This document shows, piece after piece, positions 15,852-24,230 of a stretch of 64,000 nucleotides of DNA. The notes under the pieces were generated by a model. The model saw only the letters and a program-made list of their open reading frames with translations, was not told the origin of the DNA and did not search any database. The stretch is taken from contig CANLXL010000003.1 in assembly GCA_947495125.1 (NCBI GenBank), positions 124,001-188,000 of the forward strand. The letters run 5' to 3'. The DNA is from an uncultured Flaviramulus sp. GTDB taxonomy: Bacteria > Bacteroidota > Bacteroidia > Flavobacteriales > Flavobacteriaceae. Numbering within the stretch: the stretch's first letter is position 1; each line of letters begins with the position of its first letter. The position numbers and the translations under genes were made by a program.

Positions 15852-17750
15852 ATGAGTGATGCATTAAAACACGAATGTGGAATAGCAGTTATTAGACTTT
15901 TAAAACCGCTTGAATATTATAAAGAAAAATATGGCAGTGCTTTTTATGGTGTAAATAAAATGTACCTTATGATGGAGAAACAGCACAATCGGGGACAAGA
16001 TGGTGCTGGTTTTGCGAGTATTAAGCTGGATACAAAACCTGGAGAGCGTTATATAAGTAGAGTTCGTTCTATTCAACAGCAACCTATTCAAGATATATTT
16101 GCTCAAATTAACGACAGAATTAATAATGAGTTTACGGAACATCCCGAATATGTTGATGACGTCGCAGCACAAAAAAGACATATTCCATATATAGGAGAAG
16201 TATTGCTGGGACATGTTCGTTATGGTACTTTTGGTAAAAATAGCGTAGAAAGTGTGCATCCCTTTTTAAGACAAAACAATTGGATGCACAGAAATTTAAT
16301 AATGGCTGGAAACTTTAACATGACAAATGTTAAAGAGCTTTTTAGCAATCTTATTGAATTAGGGCAGCACCCTAAAGAATATACCGATACCATAACGATT
16401 ATGGAGAAAATTGGTCATTTTTTGGATGATGCGGTAAGCAAAATTTATAAAGACCTTAAAAAAGAGGGCTATAATAAACGAGAGGCTTCTCCTCTTATTG
16501 CAGAGCGCCTTAAAGTTGGAAAAATATTAAAACGTGCTGCAAAAAACTGGGATGGTGGTTATGCCATGGCCGGACTTATTGGGCATGGAGATTCCTTTGT
16601 GTTAAGAGATCCTGCGGGTATCAGACCGGCATATTATTACAAAGATGATGAGATCGTCGTGGTTGCCTCAGAACGCCCGGTAATTCAAACCGTTTTTAAT
16701 GTAGATTTTGAAAACGTTAAAGAATTAGACCCGGGTCAAGCCATCATCATTAAAAAATCCGGGGAAGTTAGTTTTAAACAAATACTCGCACCTTTAGAGC
16801 GAAAATCATGTTCGTTTGAGCGTATCTATTTTTCACGTGGTAGTGATGCTGAAATTTATCAAGAGCGTAAAATGCTTGGTAAATTATTAATGCCTAAAGT
16901 TCTTGAAGCTATTAATGAAGACACCAGAAATACTGTGTTCTCTTATATTCCAAACACTGCCGAAACATCATTCTTTGGAATGATAGAAACTGCTGAGGCT
17001 TTTATAAATAAAAAGAAAACCTCCGCTATTTTAAATGGACAACGTTCCATATCTGCTGAAAAAGTAACCGAAATTTTGTCGGAACGCGCTCGAATAGAAA
17101 AAATAGCGATAAAAGATGTTAAGCTACGAACCTTTATTACAGAAGATAGTAGTAGGGACGATCTTGTTGCTCATGTTTATGATGTTACTTATGGCGTTAT
17201 TAAACCCACCGATAATTTGGTGATTATTGACGATAGTATTGTAAGAGGTACTACTTTAAAAATGAGTATTATTAAAATGCTGGATCGCCTGAATCCTAAA
17301 AAAATCGTCATTGTGTCTTCAGCACCACAAATACGCTATCCGGATTGTTACGGCATTGACATGGCCAATCTGGAAACCTTAATAGCTTTTAGAGCGGCAT
17401 TAGCACTTTTAAAAGAGAGAAACAAATACCATATCGTTAAGAATGTCTACGATAAATGTTTAACACAAACAGATTTAGACGATAAACATGTAAAGAATTT
17501 TGTTAAAGAAATTTACGATCCGTTTACCGATGAAGAAATATCCGATAAAGCTGCCGAGCTTTTAAGTGATGATACGGTGAAAGCCGAAGTGAAAATTATT
17601 TTCCAACCGGTTGAAAATTTACATAAAGCTTGTCCAAACCATTTAGGAGACTGGTACTTTACAGGAGACTATCCAACGGTTGGAGGGAACCGTGTTGTAA
17701 ACAGAGCATTCATTAATTTTTATGAAGGTAATAAAGAACGTGCCTATTAA
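15852..17750 (+). CDS. PurF-type amidophosphoribosyltransferase, long flavobacterial form
   Basis: A 632-residue class II glutamine amidotransferase fused to a phosphoribosyltransferase fold. The N-terminal nucleophile is Cys9 in HECGIAVIRL, preceded by an 8-residue propeptide that must be removed. NRGQDGAGF and HVRYGTFG are glutaminase motifs, and VIIDDSIVRGTT is the PRPP-binding loop. PurF makes phosphoribosylamine from PRPP and glutamine, the first step of purine synthesis. At 632 residues it is over 100 longer than typical PurF, with a lysine-rich insert around 185-225 (YKDLKKEGYNKREASPL). It may be the main PurF or a paralog; no second copy is in the window. Confidence 0.85.
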   Translation: MSDALKHECGIAVIRLLKPLEYYKEKYGSAFYGVNKMYLMMEKQHNRGQDGAGFASIKLDTKPGERYISRVRSIQQQPIQDIFAQINDRINNEFTEHPEYVDDVAAQKRHIPYIGEVLLGHVRYGTFGKNSVESVHPFLRQNNWMHRNLIMAGNFNMTNVKELFSNLIELGQHPKEYTDTITIMEKIGHFLDDAVSKIYKDLKKEGYNKREASPLIAERLKVGKILKRAAKNWDGGYAMAGLIGHGDSFVLRDPAGIRPAYYYKDDEIVVVASERPVIQTVFNVDFENVKELDPGQAIIIKKSGEVSFKQILAPLERKSCSFERIYFSRGSDAEIYQERKMLGKLLMPKVLEAINEDTRNTVFSYIPNTAETSFFGMIETAEAFINKKKTSAILNGQRSISAEKVTEILSERARIEKIAIKDVKLRTFITEDSSRDDLVAHVYDVTYGVIKPTDNLVIIDDSIVRGTTLKMSIIKMLDRLNPKKIVIVSSAPQIRYPDCYGIDMANLETLIAFRAALALLKERNKYHIVKNVYDKCLTQTDLDDKHVKNFVKEIYDPFTDEEISDKAAELLSDDTVKAEVKIIFQPVENLHKACPNHLGDWYFTGDYPTVGGNRVVNRAFINFYEGNKERAY

Positions 17751-17862
17751 TTATAATATTTTCAATTTTAGACGTTTAATCTGAAAAAATTACATTTAAT
17801 CTGAAAAAACGGCTGTTTGTCTAATAAATAACCTTTTTATCCTAAATACATATAAATTGGTC

Positions 17863-17937
17863 TCACCATAACATAAGTAGGTTAAGTTCATGGTAGATTT
17901 GGGGCAAAAAAAGGTGAACATCTGTTCGCCTTTTTTT
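17863..17937 (+). ncRNA. Putative small RNA, copy 1 of 3
   Basis: Conserved 75-base element running from TCACCATAACATAAGTAGG through GGTAGATTTGGGGC to a terminator (stem AGGTGAAC / GTTCGCCT with one G-U pair, loop ATCT, flanked by seven A and seven T). The 5' part can pair ACCATAA with TCATGGT with one mismatch. The upstream box is poor (TAAATTGG, one mismatch to TAnnTTTG). It could also serve as a terminator for the purF-like gene that ends 112 bases before. No matching Rfam family is recalled with certainty. Confidence 0.6.
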
Positions 17938-18066
17938 ATGCACTTTATTTTCATGTTATTTCTTTTTTTTTAAGCCGATTTGGTGTTATCCTTAAAATTA
18001 CAAATCCGTTTAAGCCAATATATCTGTAGTTGAGCTAAAATATTTTATTAGCTTCATGTACTCCTT

Positions 18067-18074
18067 TATGTTTG
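18067..18074 (+). promoter_or_regulatory. -7 box of small-RNA copy 2
   Basis: TATGTTTG fits TAnnTTTG exactly and ends two bases before the conserved element of copy 2, so transcription would start within its first few bases. The region 19-20 bases upstream reads ATATTTTA and is shared with copy 3, replacing a standard TTG. Confidence 0.6.
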
Positions 18075-18076
18075 GG

Positions 18077-18151
18077 TCACCATAACATAAGTAGGTTAAG
18101 TTTATGGTAGATTTGGGGCAAAAAAAGGTGAACATCTGTTCGCCTTTTTTT
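18077..18151 (+). ncRNA. Putative small RNA, copy 2 of 3
   Basis: Identical to copy 1 over 75 bases apart from one C-to-T change (TTCATGG becomes TTTATGG), which completes a 7-bp stem ACCATAA / TTATGGT with a 16-base loop. The unpaired middle TAGATTTGGGGCA is unchanged, and the terminator stem AGGTGAAC / GTTCGCCT with a T7 tail is kept. A good -7 box lies two bases upstream. A defined start, a 5' hairpin, a single-stranded middle and an intrinsic terminator are the architecture of a trans-acting small RNA. Function unknown. Confidence 0.7.
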
Positions 18152-18279
18152 ATACGTTTTATTTTATACTACGCCTTTTTATGAAACTCCTTTTTTCATC
18201 CGAAAAAAACACAGAAACCCTTTTAAGCCAATATATATGTAATTGAACTAAAATATTTTAACAATTTAAAGAGCTCCTG

Positions 18280-18287
18280 TATATTTG
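18280..18287 (+). promoter_or_regulatory. -7 box of small-RNA copy 3
   Basis: TATATTTG, a perfect TAnnTTTG, ends two bases before the conserved element of copy 3, the same spacing as in copy 2. The bases differ from copy 2 only at the two free positions of the motif plus the flank, as expected under selection for promoter function. Confidence 0.65.
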
Positions 18288-18289
18288 AA

Positions 18290-18360
18290 TCACCATAACA
18301 TAAGTAGGTTAAGTTTATGGTAGATTTGGGGCAAAAAGGTGAACACTCGTTCACCTTTTT
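18290..18360 (+). ncRNA. Putative small RNA, copy 3 of 3
   Basis: A 71-base copy with the same 5' hairpin and TAGATTTGGGGCA middle. The terminator stem is AGGTGAAC / GTTCACCT: the G-U pair of copies 1 and 2 is now a T-A pair, while the loop changes from ATCT to ACTC and the flanking A- and T-runs shrink from seven to five together. Such pair-preserving change supports an RNA structure. The two-base loss in the A-run shifts any reading frame that starts at ATGGTAGAT, so these units do not encode a conserved peptide. Confidence 0.7.
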
Positions 18361-18390
18361 CATTTTATATACTTTCATTTAAAACAAAAA

Positions 18391-18423
18391 AAATCGTCTA
18401 AGATTATAATCCAGACGATTTTT
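18391..18423 (-). terminator. Terminator of the superoxide dismutase gene
   Basis: An 8-bp stem AATCGTCT / AGACGATT with an inner GATTA / TAATC helix lies 20 bases after the sod stop. On the minus strand it is followed by seven T (complement of the A-run before 18394). It also faces the small-RNA array and may block antisense readthrough in both directions. Confidence 0.7.
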
Positions 18424-18443
18424 ATATCTTAAAAGTGTTGTCT

Positions 18444-19052
18444 TTATTTTGCCTCGGCGTAACGTCTTTCAACCTCATTCCAATTAATAACATTAAAAAA
18501 TGCATTAATATAATCCGGACGTCTGTTTTGGTAATTTAAATAATAAGCATGTTCCCAAACATCCAATCCTAAAATTGGCGTTCCACCACAACTAACTCCT
18601 GGCATTAAAGGATTATCTTGATTTGGCGTAGAACAAATTTCCACTTTACCTCCCTTATGGACACATAACCAAGCCCAACCTGAACCAAAACGCGTTGCAG
18701 CAGCCTTACTAAAAGCCGCTATAAACTCATCTTTTGAACCATAGGCAGCTTCAATAGCATCTTTTAATTCACCAGATAAATACCCGCGATCTTCAGGATT
18801 CATAACAGTCCAGAATAAAGCGTGATTAAAAAACCCGCCTCCATTATTTCGTACAGCACCATTATTCATATCTAAATTCGTAAGAATATCTTCAATTGAT
18901 TTTCCGTCTAAATCTGTTCCTGAAATTGCATTATTTAAATTATTAGTATATCCCCGGTGATGCTTAGAATGGTGTATCTCCATTGTACGTGCATCTATAT
19001 GAGGTTCTAAAGCGTCATAAGCATAACCTAATTCTGGTAATTCAAAAGCCAT
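18444..19052 (-). CDS. Superoxide dismutase, Fe/Mn family (Mn-type signature)
   Basis: A 202-residue cytoplasmic enzyme without a signal peptide that disproportionates superoxide. Metal ligands are His27 (EIHHSKHH), His77 (FNHALFW), Asp164 and His168 (DVWEHAYY). The second-sphere glutamine is at 145 in [10 protein letters not shown] and the position used by Fe enzymes is Gly, which is the Mn-type arrangement; cambialistic use is possible. It has a -7 box and its own terminator, so it is a single-gene unit. Confidence 0.95.
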   Translation of the reverse strand: MAFELPELGYAYDALEPHIDARTMEIHHSKHHRGYTNNLNNAISGTDLDGKSIEDILTNLDMNNGAVRNNGGGFFNHALFWTVMNPEDRGYLSGELKDAIEAAYGSKDEFIAAFSKAAATRFGSGWAWLCVHKGGKVEICSTPNQDNPLMPGVSCGGTPILGLDVWEHAYYLNYQNRRPDYINAFFNVINWNEVERRYAEAK

Positions 19053-19089
19053 AATGTATTGTTTTAAAATATTAGTATTTAATTTCTTC

Positions 19090-19097
19090 CAAATTTA
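19090..19097 (-). promoter_or_regulatory. -7 box of the superoxide dismutase gene
   Basis: TAAATTTG on the minus strand matches TAnnTTTG and lies 38 bases upstream of the sod start codon at 19052. No clear TTG occurs 19 bases further upstream. Confidence 0.45.
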
Positions 19098-19177
19098 CGC
19101 ATAAAAGAGATCAATAAAAAATAATAAATTGTTATGAAACCATTGATAGTTTTTATCTTGTATCCAAAATCTAAGGC

Positions 19178-22100
19178 ATGCAACAACCCCATTCTTTTAC
19201 AATATATAATGCTTCTGCGGGTAGTGGGAAAACCTACAGTCTGGTAAAAGAATACTTGAAAATTTTAGTTCAATCTAATCATCCGGAAAAATTTAAGCAC
19301 ATTTTAACCATTACATTTACAAATAAAGCGGTATCAGAAATGAAGGATCGCATTATTGAAACGCTTAAACAATTTTCTGATAACACTATTTTGATCACTT
19401 CAAATAGCATGTTTAACGATATGTGTAATGAACTTCAACTAGAGCCCAAAACATTGCATGAAAAATCCAAAAACCTTCTAAATGCTATTATACATAACTA
19501 TGCGGCTTTTGATATTTCGACCATTGATGGTTTTACCCATAAATTAATACGAACTTTTGCCCACGACTTAAGACTTCCTTTAAATTTTGAAGTCGAATTA
19601 GACCAAGAAGCTTTATTAAGTGAAGCCGTAGACAGTCTTATTTCTAAAGCGGGGATTGATGCTTCCCTAACAAAAATTTTGATAGATTTTGCTATTGAAA
19701 AAACTGATGAGGATAAAAGCTGGGATATCACATTCGACTTTAACAAGATTGCCAAACTTTTAGTCAATGAAAATGATATTCCTTTTATTGAAACCTTAGA
19801 AGATAAATCTTTGGAAGACTTTAAAATCCTGAAAGCCCAATTAAAAAAAGAGGTATCGGTTTTGGCATTGAGTATTTCAGAAAATGCACAAAATGCACTC
19901 GATTTAATTGAAGAGGCCGGCTTAGAATTCAACGACTTTTCAAGCGGCTATCTCCCCAAACACTTTAAAAAATTATCTGATCAGAATTTTAATGTTTCTT
20001 TCGGAAATAAATGGCAGGACGATATTGAAACTAAAACACTATTCCCCAAACGTGTTAGTGATAATGTGGCTTCGGTAATAACACAAATTCAACCACAACT
20101 AGCAACTACTTTTTACCACACCAAACAAGGGGTTTTTCATTTTAAATTCTTAAAGGCTTTTTATAAAAACATAACGCCTTTATCTGTTTTAAACGCTATT
20201 AACCGCGAATTAAATACACTTAAAATAGATCAGAATAAAATGCTAATATCAGAATTTAACACGATAATAAGTAAAGAGATTAAGGACCAACCCACACCAT
20301 TTATCTACGAACGTATTGGCGAAAAATTCAATCATTATTTCATTGATGAGTTTCAAGACACCTCTAAAATGCAATGGGATAATCTCATACCACTAATAGA
20401 CAATTCCCTTTCAACCGAAACGGGTAGTGCCTTACTTGTGGGTGATGCAAAACAAGCTATTTATCGCTGGCGTGGAGGAAAAGCAGAACAGTTTATCAAT
20501 TTGTTTAATAAAAAAGAACATCCTTTTCAAGTTGAACAAGATGTAAAAGATTTAAAAACGAACTATCGAAGCCATAAGGAAATAATAAATTTCAACAACC
20601 GTTTTTTTAAATTTTTAGCAACCAAAGTCTTCAGTAAAAAAGACTATGAAATTCTTTACGAAAATGCTAGTCAGAACACTTTTCTTGAAGAAAATGGTTA
20701 TGTCAGTTTTACATTTTTAGACCTTGAAAAAGAAAATGATAGAGATGCCTTGTTCTCAGAAAACGTTCTAAGGACCATTCAAAAATGCCTTGAAAACAAT
20801 TTTCAACTCAAAGACATCTGTATTCTTGTGAGAAAGAAAAAAGAAGGTGTTGCCATTGCAAACTATTTGAGTCGCCATGATATCCCTATAATTTCTTCAG
20901 AAACCCTATTAATAAATAATGCCCCCGAAGTTGCTTTTATAAATAATGTCCTTACCCTTTTAATTAAACCCAAAAATAACGAGGTAAAAATTGCCGTCTT
21001 AAATTATTTGACCACATTATTCAATATTGAAAACAAACATGATTTTTTCTCAAACCATATAGATTTAGCGGTTTCAGCATTATTTAACCAATTTAAAACA
21101 TATAATATTGATATTGATAGCTCCGATTTATTACAACTACCGCTTTACGACTTGGTCGAAACCATTGTTCGTAAATTCAATCTAGTTAAAACTTCTAACG
21201 CCTATGTACAGTTTTACTTAGATATTGTTTTAGACTTTTCACAAAAAAAGGGATCAGATATTTTTGGATTTTTACACTATTTCGAAAAGAAAAAAGACAC
21301 CTTAAGTATTGTCTCTCCTGAAGGGCAAAATGCAGTACAAATAATGACCATTCATAAATCTAAAGGCTTAGAGTTTCCTGTTGTTATTTTTCCTTATGCA
21401 GATTTAGACATTTATGCCGAACGCGAACCTAAAGAATGGTTTCCCTTAAATAAAGACATTTATAACGGCTTTTCGCATACATTACTAAACTATAATAAGG
21501 ATTTTGAGTTTTACGGAAATGATGGGCATCGTATTTACACCAATCATAGATCTGAGCAAGAATTAGACAACATCAATTTATTATATGTAACCTTAACGCG
21601 TGCCATTGAACAACTCCATATCATTTCAAAAAAAGATATATCCTCTAAAGGTGTGGCTAATGTTAAAACCTATTCCGGCTTCTTTATCGACTATTTAAAA
21701 GCTCTTGAGGTCTGGACTGATTCAAATTTGAATTATAGCTTTGGCAGCCCCCTAAAAAGTGTTCAAAATGAAGCCATGAAAACGGAAATGATTACTCAAG
21801 AGGAGTTTATTTCAACGGATAAGAAAACGCATAATATACGAGTTGTTACCAAATCTGGTTTGCTATGGGATACCGCTCAACAGGATGCTATTGAAAAAGG
21901 GAATCTTATTCATAATATGATGGCTTGTATAAAAACCAAGGATGATATCGATTTTGTAATCCACAATTTTATGGATGCAGCTTCTGTTAGTTTAGAACAG
22001 TCTTTAACTCTAAAACAGGTTCTTTCGGATATTGTTTATCACCCCAAACTTGAGAATTATTATACCTCAGATTTTACAATATACAATGAACGTGATATTA

Positions 22101-22315
22101 TAGCCAGCAATGGGATGATTTTAAGACCCGATAGAGTTGTTGTGAACTCTGAAAACGACGCCGTAATTATCGATTACAAAACTGGCGTGGAAGACCTAAA
22201 ACATCGTCAACAATTGCAATTATATCAAGATGTTTTAGAAGACATGGGACTAAGGGTTAAAAATAAAATACTGGTTTATATAAACCATAACATTCAGATC
22301 AAGGAAATACACTAA
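19178..22315 (+). CDS. UvrD/RecB-type helicase-nuclease (AddA-like)
   Basis: A 1045-residue superfamily 1A helicase. Walker A is NASAGSGKTYSLVKEY at about residue 10, Walker B is YFIDEFQDTSKMQWDN near 390, followed by GDAKQAIYRWRGG, LKTNYRSH, MTIHKSKGLEFPVVIF and LLYVTLTRA. The C-terminus holds a RecB-family nuclease core with IIDYKTG. With the AddB-like protein at 24231 it probably forms the AddAB complex, which resects double-strand breaks for RecA-dependent repair in the cytoplasm. The two halves are separated here by a porin gene, unlike the usual adjacent pair. Confidence 0.9.
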   Translation: MQQPHSFTIYNASAGSGKTYSLVKEYLKILVQSNHPEKFKHILTITFTNKAVSEMKDRIIETLKQFSDNTILITSNSMFNDMCNELQLEPKTLHEKSKNLLNAIIHNYAAFDISTIDGFTHKLIRTFAHDLRLPLNFEVELDQEALLSEAVDSLISKAGIDASLTKILIDFAIEKTDEDKSWDITFDFNKIAKLLVNENDIPFIETLEDKSLEDFKILKAQLKKEVSVLALSISENAQNALDLIEEAGLEFNDFSSGYLPKHFKKLSDQNFNVSFGNKWQDDIETKTLFPKRVSDNVASVITQIQPQLATTFYHTKQGVFHFKFLKAFYKNITPLSVLNAINRELNTLKIDQNKMLISEFNTIISKEIKDQPTPFIYERIGEKFNHYFIDEFQDTSKMQWDNLIPLIDNSLSTETGSALLVGDAKQAIYRWRGGKAEQFINLFNKKEHPFQVEQDVKDLKTNYRSHKEIINFNNRFFKFLATKVFSKKDYEILYENASQNTFLEENGYVSFTFLDLEKENDRDALFSENVLRTIQKCLENNFQLKDICILVRKKKEGVAIANYLSRHDIPIISSETLLINNAPEVAFINNVLTLLIKPKNNEVKIAVLNYLTTLFNIENKHDFFSNHIDLAVSALFNQFKTYNIDIDSSDLLQLPLYDLVETIVRKFNLVKTSNAYVQFYLDIVLDFSQKKGSDIFGFLHYFEKKKDTLSIVSPEGQNAVQIMTIHKSKGLEFPVVIFPYADLDIYAEREPKEWFPLNKDIYNGFSHTLLNYNKDFEFYGNDGHRIYTNHRSEQELDNINLLYVTLTRAIEQLHIISKKDISSKGVANVKTYSGFFIDYLKALEVWTDSNLNYSFGSPLKSVQNEAMKTEMITQEEFISTDKKTHNIRVVTKSGLLWDTAQQDAIEKGNLIHNMMACIKTKDDIDFVIHNFMDAASVSLEQSLTLKQVLSDIVYHPKLENYYTSDFTIYNERDIIASNGMILRPDRVVVNSENDAVIIDYKTGVEDLKHRQQLQLYQDVLEDMGLRVKNKILVYINHNIQIKEIH

Positions 22316-22642
22316 CTACAAATTTCACCAATATTGAGCTATAATGTTGATTTAAATACTGTTATTCACAGAATTTATTAAGATATTACGTTATCTTTGT
22401 CGGTTATAATGAAAAGAAAAGCAGAATTAGCGTACAAGTAAAACTTTTTACTCTAAGTGCATTTAAACGAGGCTATTACTGCAATTACAAAAGTTAATAA
22501 CCTCATAAATATTGTTTAAAATCATTCTGAACTACCTATAAACAATAAGGATTCCTCAATATTTTTATATATTTATCTTTGTTAATAAATTTTAACAACT
22601 TACTTTTGTTTCAATTAACACTTAAAAATTAAACTTTTGAAT
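22316..22642. other. Intergenic region upstream of the OmpA-like gene
   Basis: A 327-base A/T-rich gap without a gene. A -7 box TATCTTTG at 22574-22581 probably drives the OmpA-like gene. A second TATCTTTG at 22392-22399 lacks a -33 partner and a gene close by. Nothing else is evident. Confidence 0.5.
22574..22581 (+). promoter_or_regulatory. -7 box of the OmpA-like gene
   Basis: TATCTTTG fits TAnnTTTG and would give a leader of about 55 bases before the ATG at 22643, long as is common for abundant outer-membrane proteins. No TTG occurs 19 bases upstream. Confidence 0.45.
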
Positions 22643-23992
22643 ATGAAAAATCTTAGCAGATTATTGTTCGCTATGTTGCTTGTACTTGGTTATAGCAACG
22701 CTAATGCGCAAGACGAAAACAATCCATGGCAAATTACCATTGGAGTAAACGCAGTAGACTTCTTCCCTACCGGTGAAGACGCTCCGTTAGGAGGTACTTT
22801 TGAAGATTTCTTTAACGTGGGAGATCATTGGAATATTTTACCTTCACTGTCAACGATATCGGTATCTAAATATATAGGTGATGGATTTACTTTTGGAGTT
22901 GCGGGATCTTTAAATAAAATTGAACACTGGGGTGACCAAACCGTAGATGATTTATCTTATTATGGTCTTGACGGTACAATTAAGTACAACCTTTTAGATG
23001 GTAAAACTATTGACCCTTTCTTAGGTGTTGGTGGTGGATACACTTGGGTTGACGAAGTTGGTGCCGGTACGTTAAATGGTACTGTTGGTGTTAACCTTTG
23101 GTTTAGTGAAAACATTGGTTTAACGCTTCAAACGTCTTATAAACATGCTTTTGAAGATTACCTATCTACACATTTCCAACATACTGCTGGATTCTCTATT
23201 AAATTTGGAGGAACAGATACAGATGGTGATGGTATATACGACAAGGATGATGCTTGTCCTGATGTTGCTGGTTTAGAAGCTTTCAACGGATGTCCTGATA
23301 CTGATGGTGATGGCATTGAAGACGGAAAAGACTCTTGTCCAAATGAAGCTGGTTTAGCTGAATTTAACGGATGTCCTGATACTGATGGTGATGGTGTTGC
23401 CGATAAAGATGATAACTGTCCTACAGTTGCCGGTTTAAAAGCCTTATCTGGTTGTCCAGATGCTGATGGTGATGGTGTAACTGATGCTGATGATAACTGT
23501 GTTAACACGGCTGGTCCTGCTGCAAACAAAGGATGTCCTTGGCCTGATACTGACGGTGATGGCGTTTTAGATAAAGACGATAACTGTCCGGACGTTAAAG
23601 GTACTGTTGCAAATAACGGTTGCCCTGAAGTAACTAAGGAAATTCAAGATACACTTAACGAGTATGCTAAAACTATCTTATTTGATACAGGAAGATCAAC
23701 TATTAAAACGCAATCTGAAGCTGTATTAAAAGACATTACAGGTATATTGAAAAAGTATAGCACTGCAACATTTACTGTTGAAGGACATACGGATAGTACT
23801 GGTAGTAAAACTGGTAATCAAAGATTATCTGAAGCCAGAGCTAATGCTGTAAAAGACTTCTTAGTTGCTAACGGTATTGCTTCTTCCAGATTATCGGCTG
23901 TTGGTCATGGTCAAGCTAAACCAATCGATTCTAACAAAACTAGAAAAGGTAGAGCTAACAACAGACGTGTTGAAATCAACTTAATAAAATAA
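22643..23992 (+). CDS. OmpA-family outer-membrane protein with thrombospondin type 3 repeats
   Basis: A 449-residue protein starting at the ATG at 22643 (a TTG two codons earlier is less likely). It has a signal peptide ending SNANA, an 8-strand barrel at about residues 25-190, and five calcium-binding TSP3 repeats of the form [19 protein letters not shown] (about 192-325). A C-terminal OmpA peptidoglycan-binding domain follows ([47 protein letters not shown]). It links outer membrane and peptidoglycan and is usually very abundant. It has its own terminator. Confidence 0.95.
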   Translation: MKNLSRLLFAMLLVLGYSNANAQDENNPWQITIGVNAVDFFPTGEDAPLGGTFEDFFNVGDHWNILPSLSTISVSKYIGDGFTFGVAGSLNKIEHWGDQTVDDLSYYGLDGTIKYNLLDGKTIDPFLGVGGGYTWVDEVGAGTLNGTVGVNLWFSENIGLTLQTSYKHAFEDYLSTHFQHTAGFSIKFGGTDTDGDGIYDKDDACPDVAGLEAFNGCPDTDGDGIEDGKDSCPNEAGLAEFNGCPDTDGDGVADKDDNCPTVAGLKALSGCPDADGDGVTDADDNCVNTAGPAANKGCPWPDTDGDGVLDKDDNCPDVKGTVANNGCPEVTKEIQDTLNEYAKTILFDTGRSTIKTQSEAVLKDITGILKKYSTATFTVEGHTDSTGSKTGNQRLSEARANAVKDFLVANGIASSRLSAVGHGQAKPIDSNKTRKGRANNRRVEINLIK

Positions 23993-24027
23993 GAAACTAG
24001 TTATAGTTTTTAAAAAATAAGTTTTAT

Positions 24028-24059
24028 AAAAACGCTTCGGAAATCCCGAAGCGTTTTTT
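24028..24059 (+). terminator. Intrinsic terminator of the OmpA-like gene
   Basis: An 11-bp perfect stem AAACGCTTCGG / CCGAAGCGTTT with a 5-base loop and a T6 tail starts 38 bases after the stop. It shows the porin is a separate unit from the AddB-like gene. Confidence 0.88.
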
Positions 24060-24230
24060 ATTTTTATATAATACCAATTAAACTTCAAAATGATACATGT
24101 AAATCGTTTCTTTTTTACTTCTTTGGCGTTTAATAATATAAGCTTAATTCATGTTATACTTATATTATCTGCCTTAAACAATCAAAAAATAATTCAATTT
24201 ACTAATGCATAGTTTTAAAATTCAATTGGT

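Larger units (their letters stand above)
17751..18443. repeat. Three tandem ~214-bp units, non-coding
   Basis: The 693 bases between the purF-like and superoxide dismutase genes hold no protein gene. A conserved element begins at 17863, 18077 and 18290, i.e. with periods of 214 and 213 bases. Units two and three also share about 38 bases upstream (18010-18047 and 18223-18260, with TTAAGCCAATATAT and CTAAAATATTTTA), a roughly 20-base variable stretch, and then a -7 box. The first unit has the conserved element but a different upstream region. Described individually below. Confidence 0.85.

Noticed and set aside
17896-17990. Small peptides beginning MVDLGQ in each repeat copy
   Set aside because: The A-run differs by two bases in copy 3, which changes the frame, and the conserved changes preserve stems instead of codons.
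17863-18360. CRISPR-like array
   Set aside because: Only three copies at 214-base spacing, each 71-75 bases with promoter and terminator; no short repeats, no spacers of equal length, no cas genes nearby.
22392-22399. Promoter TATCTTTG in the middle of the gap before the OmpA-like gene
   Set aside because: No -33 element, no gene or structured RNA directly downstream; probably chance in A/T-rich DNA.
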